DNA of 64,000 bases from Saprospiraceae bacterium (GTDB taxonomy: Bacteria; Bacteroidota; Bacteroidia; Chitinophagales; Saprospiraceae): contig JADKFX010000001.1 of NCBI GenBank assembly GCA_016717265.1, positions 1,872,501 to 1,936,500 of the forward strand. Direction: 5' to 3'. This document shows positions 46,352-58,200 of the stretch, one piece after another; within the stretch, counting starts at the first letter, position 1; the number at the start of each line of letters is the position of its first letter. The notes below the pieces were generated by a model that worked only from the letters and a program-made list of their open reading frames with translations, did no database searches and was not told the origin of the DNA. The position numbers were made by a program, and so were the translations under genes.

Positions 46352-48538
46352 TTGGATCCAAAAGTACTCCTGATTACCCCAGCATTTACCCAATTAAATA
46401 CGCCCTATCCAGCAACTGCTTATTTAAAAGGTTTTTTGAATACAAAAGATATTCAGTCGAGCCAATTGGATATGGGTTTAGAAGTGATTCTAGAATTATT
46501 TTCAAAAAAGGGTTTAACAAATTTATTTCAGATTGTTAAAAATTCGGATGCTGAATTAGATGAAAATTTGTATCGAATTTTTTCTCTCAGAGATGAATAT
46601 ATTCAAACAATCGATTTCGTTATTTCTTTTTTGCAAAATCAAAATCCGACACTGGGTCATTTAATTTCTGGTAGAAGCTTTCTTCCGGAAGCATCCAGAT
46701 TTAATAATATCGTGAATTTGGATGAAGCATTTGGTCAGATTTGTATACAAGATAAAGCAAAGTATATTGCTACTTTGTATCTTGAAGATTTATCTGATTT
46801 TATAAAAGACGTTGTAGATCCTCATTTCGGATTTAGTCGATATGCGGAACGCCTAGGAAGGATGGCATCTTCTTTTGATTTTTTATTGGAGGAATTAGAG
46901 AACGAAGATTCATTGATTAGTAAAATTACTGTAGATATCCTAGAGATTTATATCCAAGAATTTACTCCAGATTTAGTTTGTCTTTCAATTCCTTTTCCAG
47001 GAAATTTATTTTCTGCTTTAAAAATCGGCCAATACCTAAAGCGCAATTATCCGTTTATAAAAATAGTTGCAGGTGGTGGATTTGTAAATACCGAATTGAG
47101 AAGTTTACAAGATAAAAGAGTTTTTAATTTTTTTGACTACATATGTTTGGATGATGGGGAAGCACCACTTCTTTTTTTATTGGAACATTTAAAGGGTATC
47201 CGGGAACTTCCTCTTTTAAAAAGAGTTTTTACCTTAAAAAACCATGAACTTATTTTTATTGATGGAGCGATTGAAAAAGATATACCACAAAGAGAAACCG
47301 GAACTCCGGATTATAGAGATTTAAAATTAGGCAAATATCTTTCAGTTATTGAAATTGCAAATCCAATGCATCGTTTATGGAGTGATGGCCGGTGGAATAA
47401 ATTGACACTTGCGCATGGATGTTATTGGGGTAAATGTAGTTTTTGCGATATTTCTTTAGATTATATCAGCCGTTACGAACCATTAACAGCTTCTGATCTT
47501 TGTGATAAGATTGAAACAATTATAAGTCAAACAGGTACCACTGGATTTCATTTTGTGGATGAAGCAGCGCCACCCGCACTAATGGGTGAATTAGCATTGG
47601 AATTAATTCGCAGAAAAATGAAAATTTCCTGGTGGACAAATATTCGGTTTGAAAAAACATTTACAAATGATTTATGCAAATTATTGAAAGCATCGGGTTG
47701 TATTGCAATTTCCGGCGGATTGGAAGTAGCTTCTGACCGTCTTTTATCAAAAATGAAAAAAGGTGTAACGGTAGCGCAAGTTGCAGAAGTAGCATATGCA
47801 TTTTCCAAAGCTGAAATTTTAGTACATGCTTATTTAATGTATGGTTTTCCGAGTCAGACAAAACAAGAAACCATAGATTCTTTAGAAGTAGTTCGCCAAA
47901 TGTTTGTTTGTAATATTATACAATCTGGTTTTTGGCATCGGTTTGCAATGACAGCGCATAGTCCGGTAGGATTAAATCCAACTTCTTTTGGAGTAAAAGA
48001 TGTGACTCCAAAGTTTCTGGGATTTGCGGACAATGACAGAGATCATATAGATCCAGAGGGTGCGGATCATGATATTTTTTCAGCTGGACTTTCTACTTCT
48101 TTGTTTAATTATATGAATGGTTTGAATTTAGATGAAGCCGTTTCCTTTTGGTTTGAAGAAGAAATGCCGCATACCACATTGCATGAAAATTATATTGCTG
48201 ATATTTTGGAAGCAAATATGCAAGCGCAATTTAAATTGAGGACTAACGCGATTATAATTTGGCTTGGTGCAATTCCAGAAATACAGGAGGGTGCATTGCA
48301 AAATTCTGTGGAGTTAATTTTTTATGACCGGACGGAAGATTGGCTTATTGAATTACCAGAAGATATAGGTAAATGGCTTTATTTTCAATTCCATGATTTG
48401 AAAACAATAAATCAAAAACCGGTTTTATATTCTGAATTTATAATAAATTTCGAATCCAAGTTTGCATATCAATTTTCAGTATTTTCAAATACAATTGCAT
48501 GGAAAACTTTACGCGAAAAGGGATTATTAATAATTTGA
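46352..48538 (+). CDS. B12-binding-type radical SAM protein, substrate unknown
   Basis: 728 residues from a TTG start at 46352, the only start near the conserved N-terminus (VLLITPAFTQLNTPYPATAY). The N-terminal half has the features of a cobalamin-binding domain (FTPDLVCLSIPFPGNLFSAL, YPFIKIVAGGGFVNTELRSL, YICLDDGEAPLLFLLEHLKG). The radical SAM core holds AHGCYWGKCSFCDISLDYIS, with Cys357, Cys362 and Cys365, a CX4CX2C arrangement instead of the usual CX3CX2C; this variant is seen in related B12-type enzymes. HFVDEAAPP and YLMYGFPSQTKQETIDSLEV are core elements. No partner gene shows what it modifies. Confidence 0.82.
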   Translation: MDPKVLLITPAFTQLNTPYPATAYLKGFLNTKDIQSSQLDMGLEVILELFSKKGLTNLFQIVKNSDAELDENLYRIFSLRDEYIQTIDFVISFLQNQNPTLGHLISGRSFLPEASRFNNIVNLDEAFGQICIQDKAKYIATLYLEDLSDFIKDVVDPHFGFSRYAERLGRMASSFDFLLEELENEDSLISKITVDILEIYIQEFTPDLVCLSIPFPGNLFSALKIGQYLKRNYPFIKIVAGGGFVNTELRSLQDKRVFNFFDYICLDDGEAPLLFLLEHLKGIRELPLLKRVFTLKNHELIFIDGAIEKDIPQRETGTPDYRDLKLGKYLSVIEIANPMHRLWSDGRWNKLTLAHGCYWGKCSFCDISLDYISRYEPLTASDLCDKIETIISQTGTTGFHFVDEAAPPALMGELALELIRRKMKISWWTNIRFEKTFTNDLCKLLKASGCIAISGGLEVASDRLLSKMKKGVTVAQVAEVAYAFSKAEILVHAYLMYGFPSQTKQETIDSLEVVRQMFVCNIIQSGFWHRFAMTAHSPVGLNPTSFGVKDVTPKFLGFADNDRDHIDPEGADHDIFSAGLSTSLFNYMNGLNLDEAVSFWFEEEMPHTTLHENYIADILEANMQAQFKLRTNAIIIWLGAIPEIQEGALQNSVELIFYDRTEDWLIELPEDIGKWLYFQFHDLKTINQKPVLYSEFIINFESKFAYQFSVFSNTIAWKTLREKGLLII

Positions 48539-48572
48539 AAATTTATTTTTTTTATATCATTGGCAAAATTTT

Positions 48573-48695
48573 ATGTCGTCAGAGAAATTTGAATAGCAAG
48601 TTGCAAATAGATTAAAAGCACATGGACGGGAAACTGTTAAAGTCGGCAGTTGCACCCCAGAAGATGGCCGATGCATTAAGGTTCCATTCAATTGA
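48573..48695 (+). pseudogene. Possible remnant coding fragment beside tRNA-Pro
   Basis: Reading from ATG 48573 gives 7 sense codons, an in-frame TAG at 48594-48596, then 32 protein-like codons (VANRLKAHGRETVKVGSC, TPEDGRCIKVPFN) to TGA at 48693-48695. It could be a decayed fragment. It is short and could be chance. Confidence 0.2.
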
Positions 48696-48721
48696 AAAAT
48701 CCATTTGAATATGTACCGCAA

Positions 48722-48757
48722 ATAAAAAAGCGGTTCGAAATTTATCAAGAACCGCTT
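48722..48757 (-). terminator. Intrinsic terminator of tRNA-Pro
   Basis: Stem AAGCGGTTC (48728-48736) / GAACCGCTT (48749-48757); on the minus strand followed by TTTTATT. Located about 11 bp past the tRNA 3' end. Confidence 0.85.
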
Positions 48758-48767
48758 AGATCATTAG

Positions 48768-48841
48768 TCGGGGTGACAAGATTTGAACTTGCGACCACAC
48801 GCCCCCCAGGCGTGTACGCTACCAGGCTGCGCTACACCCCG
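48768..48841 (-). tRNA. tRNA-Pro(GGG)
   Basis: 74 nt. Perfect 7-bp acceptor CGGGGTG / CACCCCG with discriminator A. The anticodon stem CACGC/GCGTG closes a 7-base loop CTGGGGG, with anticodon GGG (proline). The T-arm reads GGTCGCAAGTTCAAATC, with the TTCAAAT loop. CCA is not encoded. A strong terminator follows on the same strand. Confidence 0.95.
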
Positions 48842-49267
48842 AATTTAATAAGCTATAAAAGATAATTTGAATCAAACAATTGGAAGCTCTATTTTAAACA
48901 GCAAATATATTAATCCTTAGGTAGTTACTTGACTACTGAATCTGAAAATCTTAAATTTTGGCAATCTTAATTCAAAATTTGAATTTTCATTTCATTTATG
49001 CTCGATTTGATAATGTTTAGCATTCATTCAGTGTAGTCTTAACATTTCTAATCGCTTAATTAAGCATTTAAACATCCCTTACTTATGAAAAATTATATAT
49101 ATTATATGTATAAAATATTGATTTATAGATAATTAATATATTTTGTAAAAATTAATATTAGATTTATTAATATAAAATTGGTGATTTAATAAACGGGTTT
49201 TACTTTTGCTCGATTAGACTGTCGAAGCCGGTTTAATGGTATTTTATTAGAACCTAACTCAAATCTC
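48842..49267. other. AT-rich gap before the giant surface-protein gene, containing its promoter
   Basis: 426 bp. It runs from the tRNA-Pro 5' end to the next start codon. Apart from the promoter at 49178-49208 it shows no ORF or RNA gene. The stretch 49080-49200 is extremely A/T-rich, which may serve as an UP-like element, but that is an inference. Confidence 0.5.
49178..49208 (+). promoter_or_regulatory. Promoter of the giant surface-protein gene
   Basis: TTG (49178-49180), 20-base spacer, TACTTTTG (49201-49208). Both elements and the spacing are identical to the rpsP promoter, suggesting strong expression. A start near 49215 gives a leader of about 53 nt. Confidence 0.75.
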
Positions 49268-52200
49268 ATGAAAAGACGTAATCCGTTTGGATTTACTAGC
49301 CGTTTATCTATTCTTAAATTAGCCTTGCTTTTTATTACAGTAGTGAGTTCTCAATACTCCTTGGAAGCCCAGGTAGATGTTACTTCCTCCGGGGGTACTC
49401 CCAATGCAAGCTACCTTACCTTAGCGGCTGCGTTTACTGCTGTCAATGGTGGTACACATACAGGTAATATTACCATGAATATTTCTGCTAATACCACAGA
49501 ACCAGTTGGAGGAGCAATATTGAATGCTAGTGGAGCGGGGTTAGCAAATTATGCAAATATTTTAATTAAACCTACAGGCGGTGCATCTCGTGTTATTTCC
49601 GGAGCCATAACTGCCGGTAACCCCTTGATTGATTTAAATGGCGCAGATAATGTTACGTTTGATGGACTCAATGCAAGTGGCAATAGCTTAACAATAGAGA
49701 ACACTACAGTTTCAGCAACATCTGGTACAAGTACTATCCGTTTTCAGGCTGACGCAACCAGCAATTTATTGACAAATTGTTCTATCAATGGTGCTTCAAC
49801 AATGGCAACAGGTACAAACGGTGGAAATATTTGGTTTGGTGCAAGTTCTACCACAACGGGAAATGACAATAATACAATTTTTAAATGTAAAATTGGTCCA
49901 AGTGGGGCAAATTTACCTACTAAGGGCATCTATGGTAATGGTACCGGAACTTCAACAACATTATACAATAGCAATAATATTATCGATAATAATGAAATTT
50001 TTGATTTTTGGAATGCAGCTGTCCAATCCAATGGTATTTATATGACAACTGCATGTACGGATTGGATTATTACGAATAACAAGTTTTATCAGACCGCTGT
50101 CAGAACTCAAACAACTGCAGCCGCAAATATTGCCATTCAATTGGCAAGTGCAAATATTCTCAATACTACAATTTCAGGAAATACAATTGGATTTAGCAGT
50201 GCTGCTGGCACTGGTGTGTATACAATTACCAGTACTGTAGCGACTACTTTCGTTGGGATAAGTGTATCTACAGGAGTTGGATTGCCAACGTCTATTCAGG
50301 GAAATTTGATTACTGCTATTAATCTTGCATCTTCAAGTACGCTTTCGACTGGAAATGGAATGTTATGTGGTATATCAGTTGTTGCCGGAGATGCAAATAT
50401 TGGGAATTTGGTTCCAAATATAATAGGTTCGACTTCTGGACTTGCAGCTTTGGTTGCAACACCATCGGCTTCCACTGGATCCATTGTAGGTATAAATGCA
50501 GGTACAACCGGTGCGGTATTAATTCAGAATAACTCCATGGGTGGTTTTCAAGCTATAGGTTCTGCAGCAACAATAGCTTCAGGTGTTATGGGTATAAATG
50601 TTTCAGCCGCAGCATCCAGTATGATAATATTGGGAAATACGATTGGCAACGCTTTGGCAAATAATATGGTTTCCGGTACTTTAGGAACGAGTACAGGAGC
50701 TACATTAGCCATTGGTATAAATGCAGTGTCTGTACCATTAACAACAACCATGTCAAACAATACCATCCAAAATTTTTCTTCATTTGGATCCGGAACTGGA
50801 AATGCAAGGGGTATATTTACTGGTACAACTACAAATATCACTTTTCCGTACGTCATAAGTAATAATACCATTAAAAATATCATTACGAATTCAGCTCTGA
50901 CAGGATTGACAAGTGGACTGTCCGCAGCTGCAGGTATACAGTATTTTCCAGGATTAGCTGGTCAGGTTTCTGACAATACCATTTTTAATATTTCCGGAGT
51001 TAATGCTGGGGCAGTGAATACGATCATTGTCGGTATCGCATTGGCAAACAGTTCAGGGCCTCGTATTTATAACAATCGAATTTACGATTTGAGTAATGCA
51101 AGCACAGCAACTTCCACAACTGCCCCTGGAACAGTAGCTGGTATAGCTATTCGTTCCGGCAACGGGAATTGCAATATATTCAATAACATGATATCCCTCG
51201 GAAACGGACAAACTACCAATACCGCATTTGTTGGGATTCTTGCAAATCATGGTTCATCACCCAATCCGAATGATATTATAATTCATAATACGATCAACAT
51301 TATGGGAACGTCTGCTGGAGGAGCACAACCGAGTATGTGTTTCTTAAGAGGAGATTTTACTGCTACTGCCAGAACCATGAATGTGGTTATTTTGAATAAT
51401 ATTTTTACAAATTCAAGAACAGGTGGAACGGGATCCCATCTTGCCATAGCGAATAATTATGGCGCAACGGCTAGTTCAACAGGTTGGCCGGTGAATGCTT
51501 CAAACTTCAATGTGTTGAATGCAAATCCATCAACCGTTGGTTGGTGGTCAGGCAATTTATCATTCAGTAGTTGGAAAACATCGTCTTCTTCTGATGCAAG
51601 TAGTTATTCAGGGATAACCGTTACCTATGTTGATCCAGTGAATAATTTGCATTTGAATATGGGTTTGACTCCAACAGTCATTGAATCAGGGGCTACCTTA
51701 ATTCCTGAAATCAATTTTGATTTTGATAACCAAGCTAGACCAGGTCCTCCAGGATCTACGAATGGAGGTGGGGTGTTTCCAGATATTGGTGCAGATGAAT
51801 TTGATGGGGTCCCCTTAGACGTACTACCACCAATTATAATTTACAATAAATTAGTAAGCGCTTGCGGCACTGGTAACCAAGTACTTTCTTCCGTTTCAAT
51901 ACAAGATTTAACAGGTGTTCCAACTTCAGGATCTTTAAGGCCACGAATTTATTATAGAAAAAATATGGGTGGCTGGTTTTCTCAACCTGGAACATTGACA
52001 AGTGGGACCAATAAAAATGGTCTTTGGATGTTTACTATCGTTGTTGCTGATATGGGCGGAGTAGTATTTGGAGACATCATAGAATACTATATTATTGCAC
52101 AAGACATCATAAGTCCGACTAATATCGCATCTAATCCAAGTGGAGTTGTTGCCATTGATGTGAATACAATTATTACCCATCCTTCAGTGCCTAATTCAGC

Positions 52201-55200
52201 CTTAGTGAACCCAGTGTTAAATGGGCTTTATACTGTTGGTGTTGGTGGCGATTTTGCAACGCTGACGGCTGCGGCTGCAGCTTATAATCTTGGCTGCCTC
52301 TCAGGTCCGGTTACTTTTTCACTTATTGATGCAAGTTATCCCTCTGAAACTTTTCCAATCAGTTTTAACAATATCAACGCTACCAGTTCAACACCACTTA
52401 CTATTAAGCCCGCTCCTGGTGTGAACGCGAGCATAACCGGTACGTCCGCTACTGCTTTGATCGTTTTTAATGCAGCAGATTATATTACCATAAATGGAAG
52501 TAATGGAAGCGGATCAAATTCAGTTTGTCCTCCAGTGAGTGCCAGCAGAAATCTGACCTTGACAAATACAAGCACTAGCACGGCTTCGGCGGTAGTTTGG
52601 TTGCAATGGATCAATGTTGACGGGGCACCAAATCCTGCTACAAATAATCAGATTTTAAATACGATACTTTTAGGTAATGCGCCGAATCAAACGTTAACTG
52701 GAATTGGCTCAGGAAGTAGCACTATTAGTGCGACAACACTTGGATTTATGAATGATAATAATTCTTTTATCAATAATAAAATTAGCAGGTCGCAATTTGG
52801 AATTTTGTCCATTGGTCAAAGTGCTGCAATTAAAAATAACGGCACAAAAATCAATCAAAATCAAATCAATAGTCTCACCCCAGATAATGTGCAGACTGGT
52901 GGGATTTTTGTTGGATTTGAGAATAATATTTTAATTTCAGGGAATTCTATATCAGGCATGAATTTGGCGAGTTCTCCGGATGTATTTGGAATTAATGTGG
53001 GATTTATAAATTCGGGATTTAGTGCAACATCTCCGGGCACCAATGAATGTACAAATGCAACCATATCAAGTAATATTGTTGGGTCAATAACAAATTCAGG
53101 AACATTTTCTGCGGTTGGTATAGCCTTAGGCGCTACAAACTCTGGGACCACGTTGATTTCCAATAATATGATTTCGGGTGTCAATTCCAATTCAACTGCC
53201 GGTGATATGGGTATCGGATTAGTCATTGGTGGAGGTACTGGAAATATTAAAGTTTACCACAATACAATTTTAATGCAAGGAGCTATTACAGGTGCTACTT
53301 CAGCTTCACAAACTTCTACGTGTATTGGTGTGACGAATTCAGTGGTTCCTTCCTTTTTAGATATAAGGAATAACATTTTGACAAATACGCAAATTGGAAA
53401 TACGGGTGCAACCTTAAGATTCGCAGCGATTGCTTTAGGCTATTCATCTACAGTTGGTAATTATTTAGGATTGATTTCCAATAATAATTCATTCTTTTCA
53501 ATTGGAGCTGGACCGGGTACTTATACCTTGGGAATTACAGGTGGTGTGGTGGCAGGAACAAGTCGATTAACTTTGACAGACTGGCGGAATGAAACCGGAA
53601 AAGATCAAGTGTCTAATAATGTTCTTCCAAGTTTTGTTTCATCTACTGATCTTCATTTAACTTTAGCCGGGAATGATTGCCTCAATCAAACTGGATTTCC
53701 TTTGCCGGAAGTAACTAGCGATGTTGATTGTCAGGCACGGTCACTTTCGAATCCCGATATCGGTGCGGATGAATTTAACCCAGGTACCAATCTTACCATA
53801 GCAATTACAGAAAGTTCCGGAATACCAAATGATAAAAAAATATGTGCAGGCTCTTCTGCAACGATTACCGTAACTGGAGGTTCAACGCATGATTGGAATA
53901 CAGGTGAAACAACAAATGCAATTGTTAAATCGCCAGTGAGTACTACAACTTATTATGATACAGTTGCATTAGCTGCAGGTTGTATCGTGGTTATGTATGA
54001 TACGGTTTTTGTACTTCCTTTACCATCTGCAAATATCACACCCGCAAGTGTTACCATTTGCAGTGGTCTGAGTACTACACTTACGGCATCCGGAGGTGTT
54101 TCTTATTTGTGGGATAATTCAACAACAAATCCTGTTAGGACAGTGACTCCAGGATCAAATACTACCTATACAGTTACTGTCACGGCAGCTAATGGATGCA
54201 CTGCTACGGCAACATCTACCGTGAATGTAATTCTTTCTCCGACAGCAGTAATAACACCTGCGGCACCATCACTTTGTTCGGGAGCAACCCAAACTTTGAC
54301 AGCAAGTGGAGGCACCGGTTATTCCTGGAGTACAGGTGCTAATACTGCAACTATCATGGTTTCACCTGGAGCAACAACTACATACACAGTTACCGTAACA
54401 GCAGCAAATGCTTGTACTGCAACAAAAACTGTAACAGTGACAGTAATAACAGGAATTAATATAACAGAAACGCATGTTGAACCATCAACTTGTGTCAGTT
54501 TCGATGGCTCTATTAATATCACAGCAACAGGTGTAGCGCCGCTTTCCTATAGTTGGTCTACACCAGATGGATTTGGCTTAAACCCAAGTTCTGAAGATCA
54601 ATCAGGAATTACAGTAGGAACCTATATAGTGACCGTGACATCTGGTAACGGCTGTACATCCACAAAATCTATTACCCTTTCAGGTCCTGGAAATTGCGGT
54701 CAATGCCCAACAATAGGGGCACTAACTTCGAGTGTACCTTCAGTTTGTAAATCCATCAATTTCACCTTAACTGCCTCAGGTTTGACAAATATGGGTACCT
54801 TATATGGTATCTTATTCAAATATTCTACGGTTGCTTTAGCAGATCCATATGTTGGCGGCACAACATTAGGAGTGGTAGCTAACGGTGGTTTAAGTGGTGG
54901 TGGCACTTCAGCCGCATTAGTTACAAATATTCCAATACAAAATAACTATTTCATATATGCTATTGTAACTCCAACGCCTCTAAGTCCGGCTTGTAGGCCA
55001 TCTGCATCCAATACTTTAAATGTCTATAAATGTACTCCTGATATAACAGACCCATGTGCTTGCAAAAACAATGCAACAACACTTACAAATGGTCAATTTA
55101 ATGAGATCATTACTGTAAATGCTCCAAGTGGACAAAATTGGACAGTTAGTGCTGTTACTGGCTTGTATTTGTCTTCGAGTCCTGCACCTCCTGCTGCACC

Positions 55201-58200
55201 AATTTTAATACCTATTGGCACTGCTTTATTGAACGGTACCTTAGATGGTATTAATAATGATGGTGATGGCCAAATTGATGAAGCAGATGAAAATGTTTTT
55301 TATACCTTGCGTGGTGTTCATGTAGATGCATTAGGATATAATGTTACAGTAACAAATAGTCAAGGTTCAACGGGTTCTATTGGCAGTACTTGTTATTATC
55401 CTAACCCTTCAATTATAGGCTTACCAACTGTCTTTTGTGCGGATGATGCTGCAGTTAATTTAGTAGGAACCGCACAACTAGGCGATGGATCAGGACCTGC
55501 AATGGGTGTCGGCACATTTACAATAAATGGGGTACCAGCAACAGTTTTTAATCCTGCACTATTAGGTGCCGGTACACATTCCGTAGTTTTTAGTTTTGAT
55601 GCTGCAGATGGTATTCCAAATGGTAGTCATCCTGGATGTACACAAGCAGTATCACAATCTGTTGTTGTAAATCCTGTACCAACTGTAAACTTAGTGGCCA
55701 ATCAAATTTTATGTGTTGGTCAATCTTCCATAGCTATCACCTTTACTGGAACTCCGGCTGGTACTGTTTATAATTGGACAAGAACCCCAGAACTAATAGG
55801 TCTGGTAGCAACAAGCGGATCTGGTACAGTTCCATCTTTTGTTGGAACCAATGCCGGTACAACACCTTTAGTTTCAACTTTTACAGTTATCCCTTCTTTT
55901 ACCAATGCAGGTAAAACATGTTTTGGTACACCGAGAACGTTTACTATAACGATAAATCCTCCACCTACTTCAAACCCAGTACCAGATGTTCAATATTGTC
56001 ATGGGGATAATACACTCGCAATCACATTCACGGGCTCTGCACCAGGTACCATTTATAACTGGACTAGAACTCCTGAACCAATAGGTTTAGCAGCAACTGC
56101 CGGTTCTAATACAGTGCCTTCCTTTGTTACTACAAATCCAAGTGCTGCAAGAATCACAAGCACGTTTACAGTTACTCCTGTATTTACAAACCCAACTGGT
56201 GGACCATCTTGTACCGGCACTCCTTTTACTTTTAGAATTTCTGTATTACCACAACCAGTAGCTCGTTGCAAAAATGCAACCTTGTATTTAGACAGGAATG
56301 GTAATGTTGTTTTAACGGTGCCAGATATTGATAATGGAAGTACTGCAAGGACACTAAGCTTAAGTAAAAGTGTTTTTAATTGTGGTAATGTAGGCGCTAA
56401 TAATGTAAATTTAATTGCAGCAGATTCTTGTGGAAAAACGTCAACCTGTACAGCTATTGTTACAGTGTTAGACACCGTTAGACCTACATTATTCTGTCCT
56501 GTTGATAATACAATTCATCTGGACCCAGGTGAATGCGATCGTCCAATTAGTTTTGTGGATCCATATGCTACAGACAATTGTGAGCTTGCGGTTACTACAA
56601 CAACGGGTTCTATAACAACCGCATTCAATTCAAACAATCAGTTTGCTGGAAATATGTTTAATGTAACCAACTTAACAACAGGACCTATTACCTTAAACTC
56701 ATTCGCTGGAAATATAGCTGCTACGATTGGTACAAATTGTATTGTTTCTATATATCATACTCCAACAACTTATGTTGGAAAAGAATCAAATGCCGCAGCT
56801 TGGACTTTATTAGGAACAGGTAACGCTCCTTGTGCTGGAAATAATCTACCAACCTTGTTTAATATTGGAGGACTAACACTTCAGCCTGGTGAAACTGTTG
56901 GAATTTATTTTGATTTAGTAAATTATACTGCAGGAAGTATTGTTTTAAGATATACTAATAACAACATCACTTTTAATAATGGAGACTTGCTCCTCACCTT
57001 AGGAGCTGGTAAAGCAAATCCAGCATTTACAGGTACTACCTTCACATTGAGATACTGGAATGGTATAATTAATTATACCAAACAAACCATTATAGGTGCA
57101 AAACCTGTTGTAACACAAATTGATAATTCAGGTTTTAAAAATGGAGATATTCTTCCTAGAGGACAAACTTGTTTTACATACCGTGCTACAGATTTTAACG
57201 GGAATACTTCTACATGCACATTCTGTTTCACTCTTTTAGAATTCCAAAATCCAGTTACATTCCTTGCATGTCATGATGAAATTCAAGTGAGTTTAAATGA
57301 AAATTGTTGGGCCACCATTAGTGCCGATGAAATTCTTAGTGGAGGTCCATATGGTTGCTATGATGATTATATAGTAGTGATTAGAGATTGGGTAACTAAT
57401 CAGATTATTGACCGTTTCCCAAATATTCCTGGATCTCAGGTAGGGGTTCAAGATATTAATCGTGAATTTAAAATTACGGTCACAGACCCAGCAACCGGAA
57501 ATAGCTGTTGGGGCCACGCAGTTGTGGAAGACAAATTAGCCCCTGTATTAACCTGTGCAAGAGATACCTGTGTTCCTTGTGGATCCGCAACAACCCCTTT
57601 CTATGTTGGTACTCCGGGTGTCCAGGAAAACTGTGGTGGTTATTCTCTTACCTATAAAGATGTAGTTACAATTGGTGGTTGCGGAACAACTTATGAAGAA
57701 TTAATAGAAAGGACCTGGACGGCAATTGACGGACAAGGAAATAAATCAGTTTGCAAACAAATCATTACCGTTGCATTAGCAACATTAGCTACTGTCAATG
57801 TTCCATTTGATTTTGATGATCTGGATCAACCTGCATTATTATGTAATGAAAAAATTGATGTTAATAAAGATTATACCGCACATTATTTGGCGTTTCCATA
57901 TTGTGTAGATGGATATTTATTAGATTCAGCTCATTGGTTTGCAACCGGTGGTTTCTTGCCAAGTCCAAATGGAGATTTAGCTGGTGAACGTTTACCGAGA
58001 GTTTTAGGTTGGAATTGTTTAGATACCGGACTTTATATCGGTCATCCAAGTCCTTGGCCAATATTTTATCCGGCACATCCAAATTGGAGACCTAATAATC
58101 CTGTTTGTTGGGGTCCAGATGAAGTTATTATGTGGGCTGGAACGGGGTTGCCAAGTGGTAGCGAATGTTCGAATCTTGGAATGACTTATAATGATATTAA

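Noticed and set aside
48557..48748. Minus-strand frame overlapping the tRNA terminator
   Set aside because: It overlaps a terminator stem and shows no protein-like composition.
52861..53226. Antisense frame of 121 codons in the giant gene
   Set aside because: It is a Pro/Val/Ile-rich shadow of the repetitive coding strand.
56053..56475. Antisense frame of 140 codons in the giant gene
   Set aside because: It mirrors the PKD-like and HYR-like repeats and has no independent signal or promoter.
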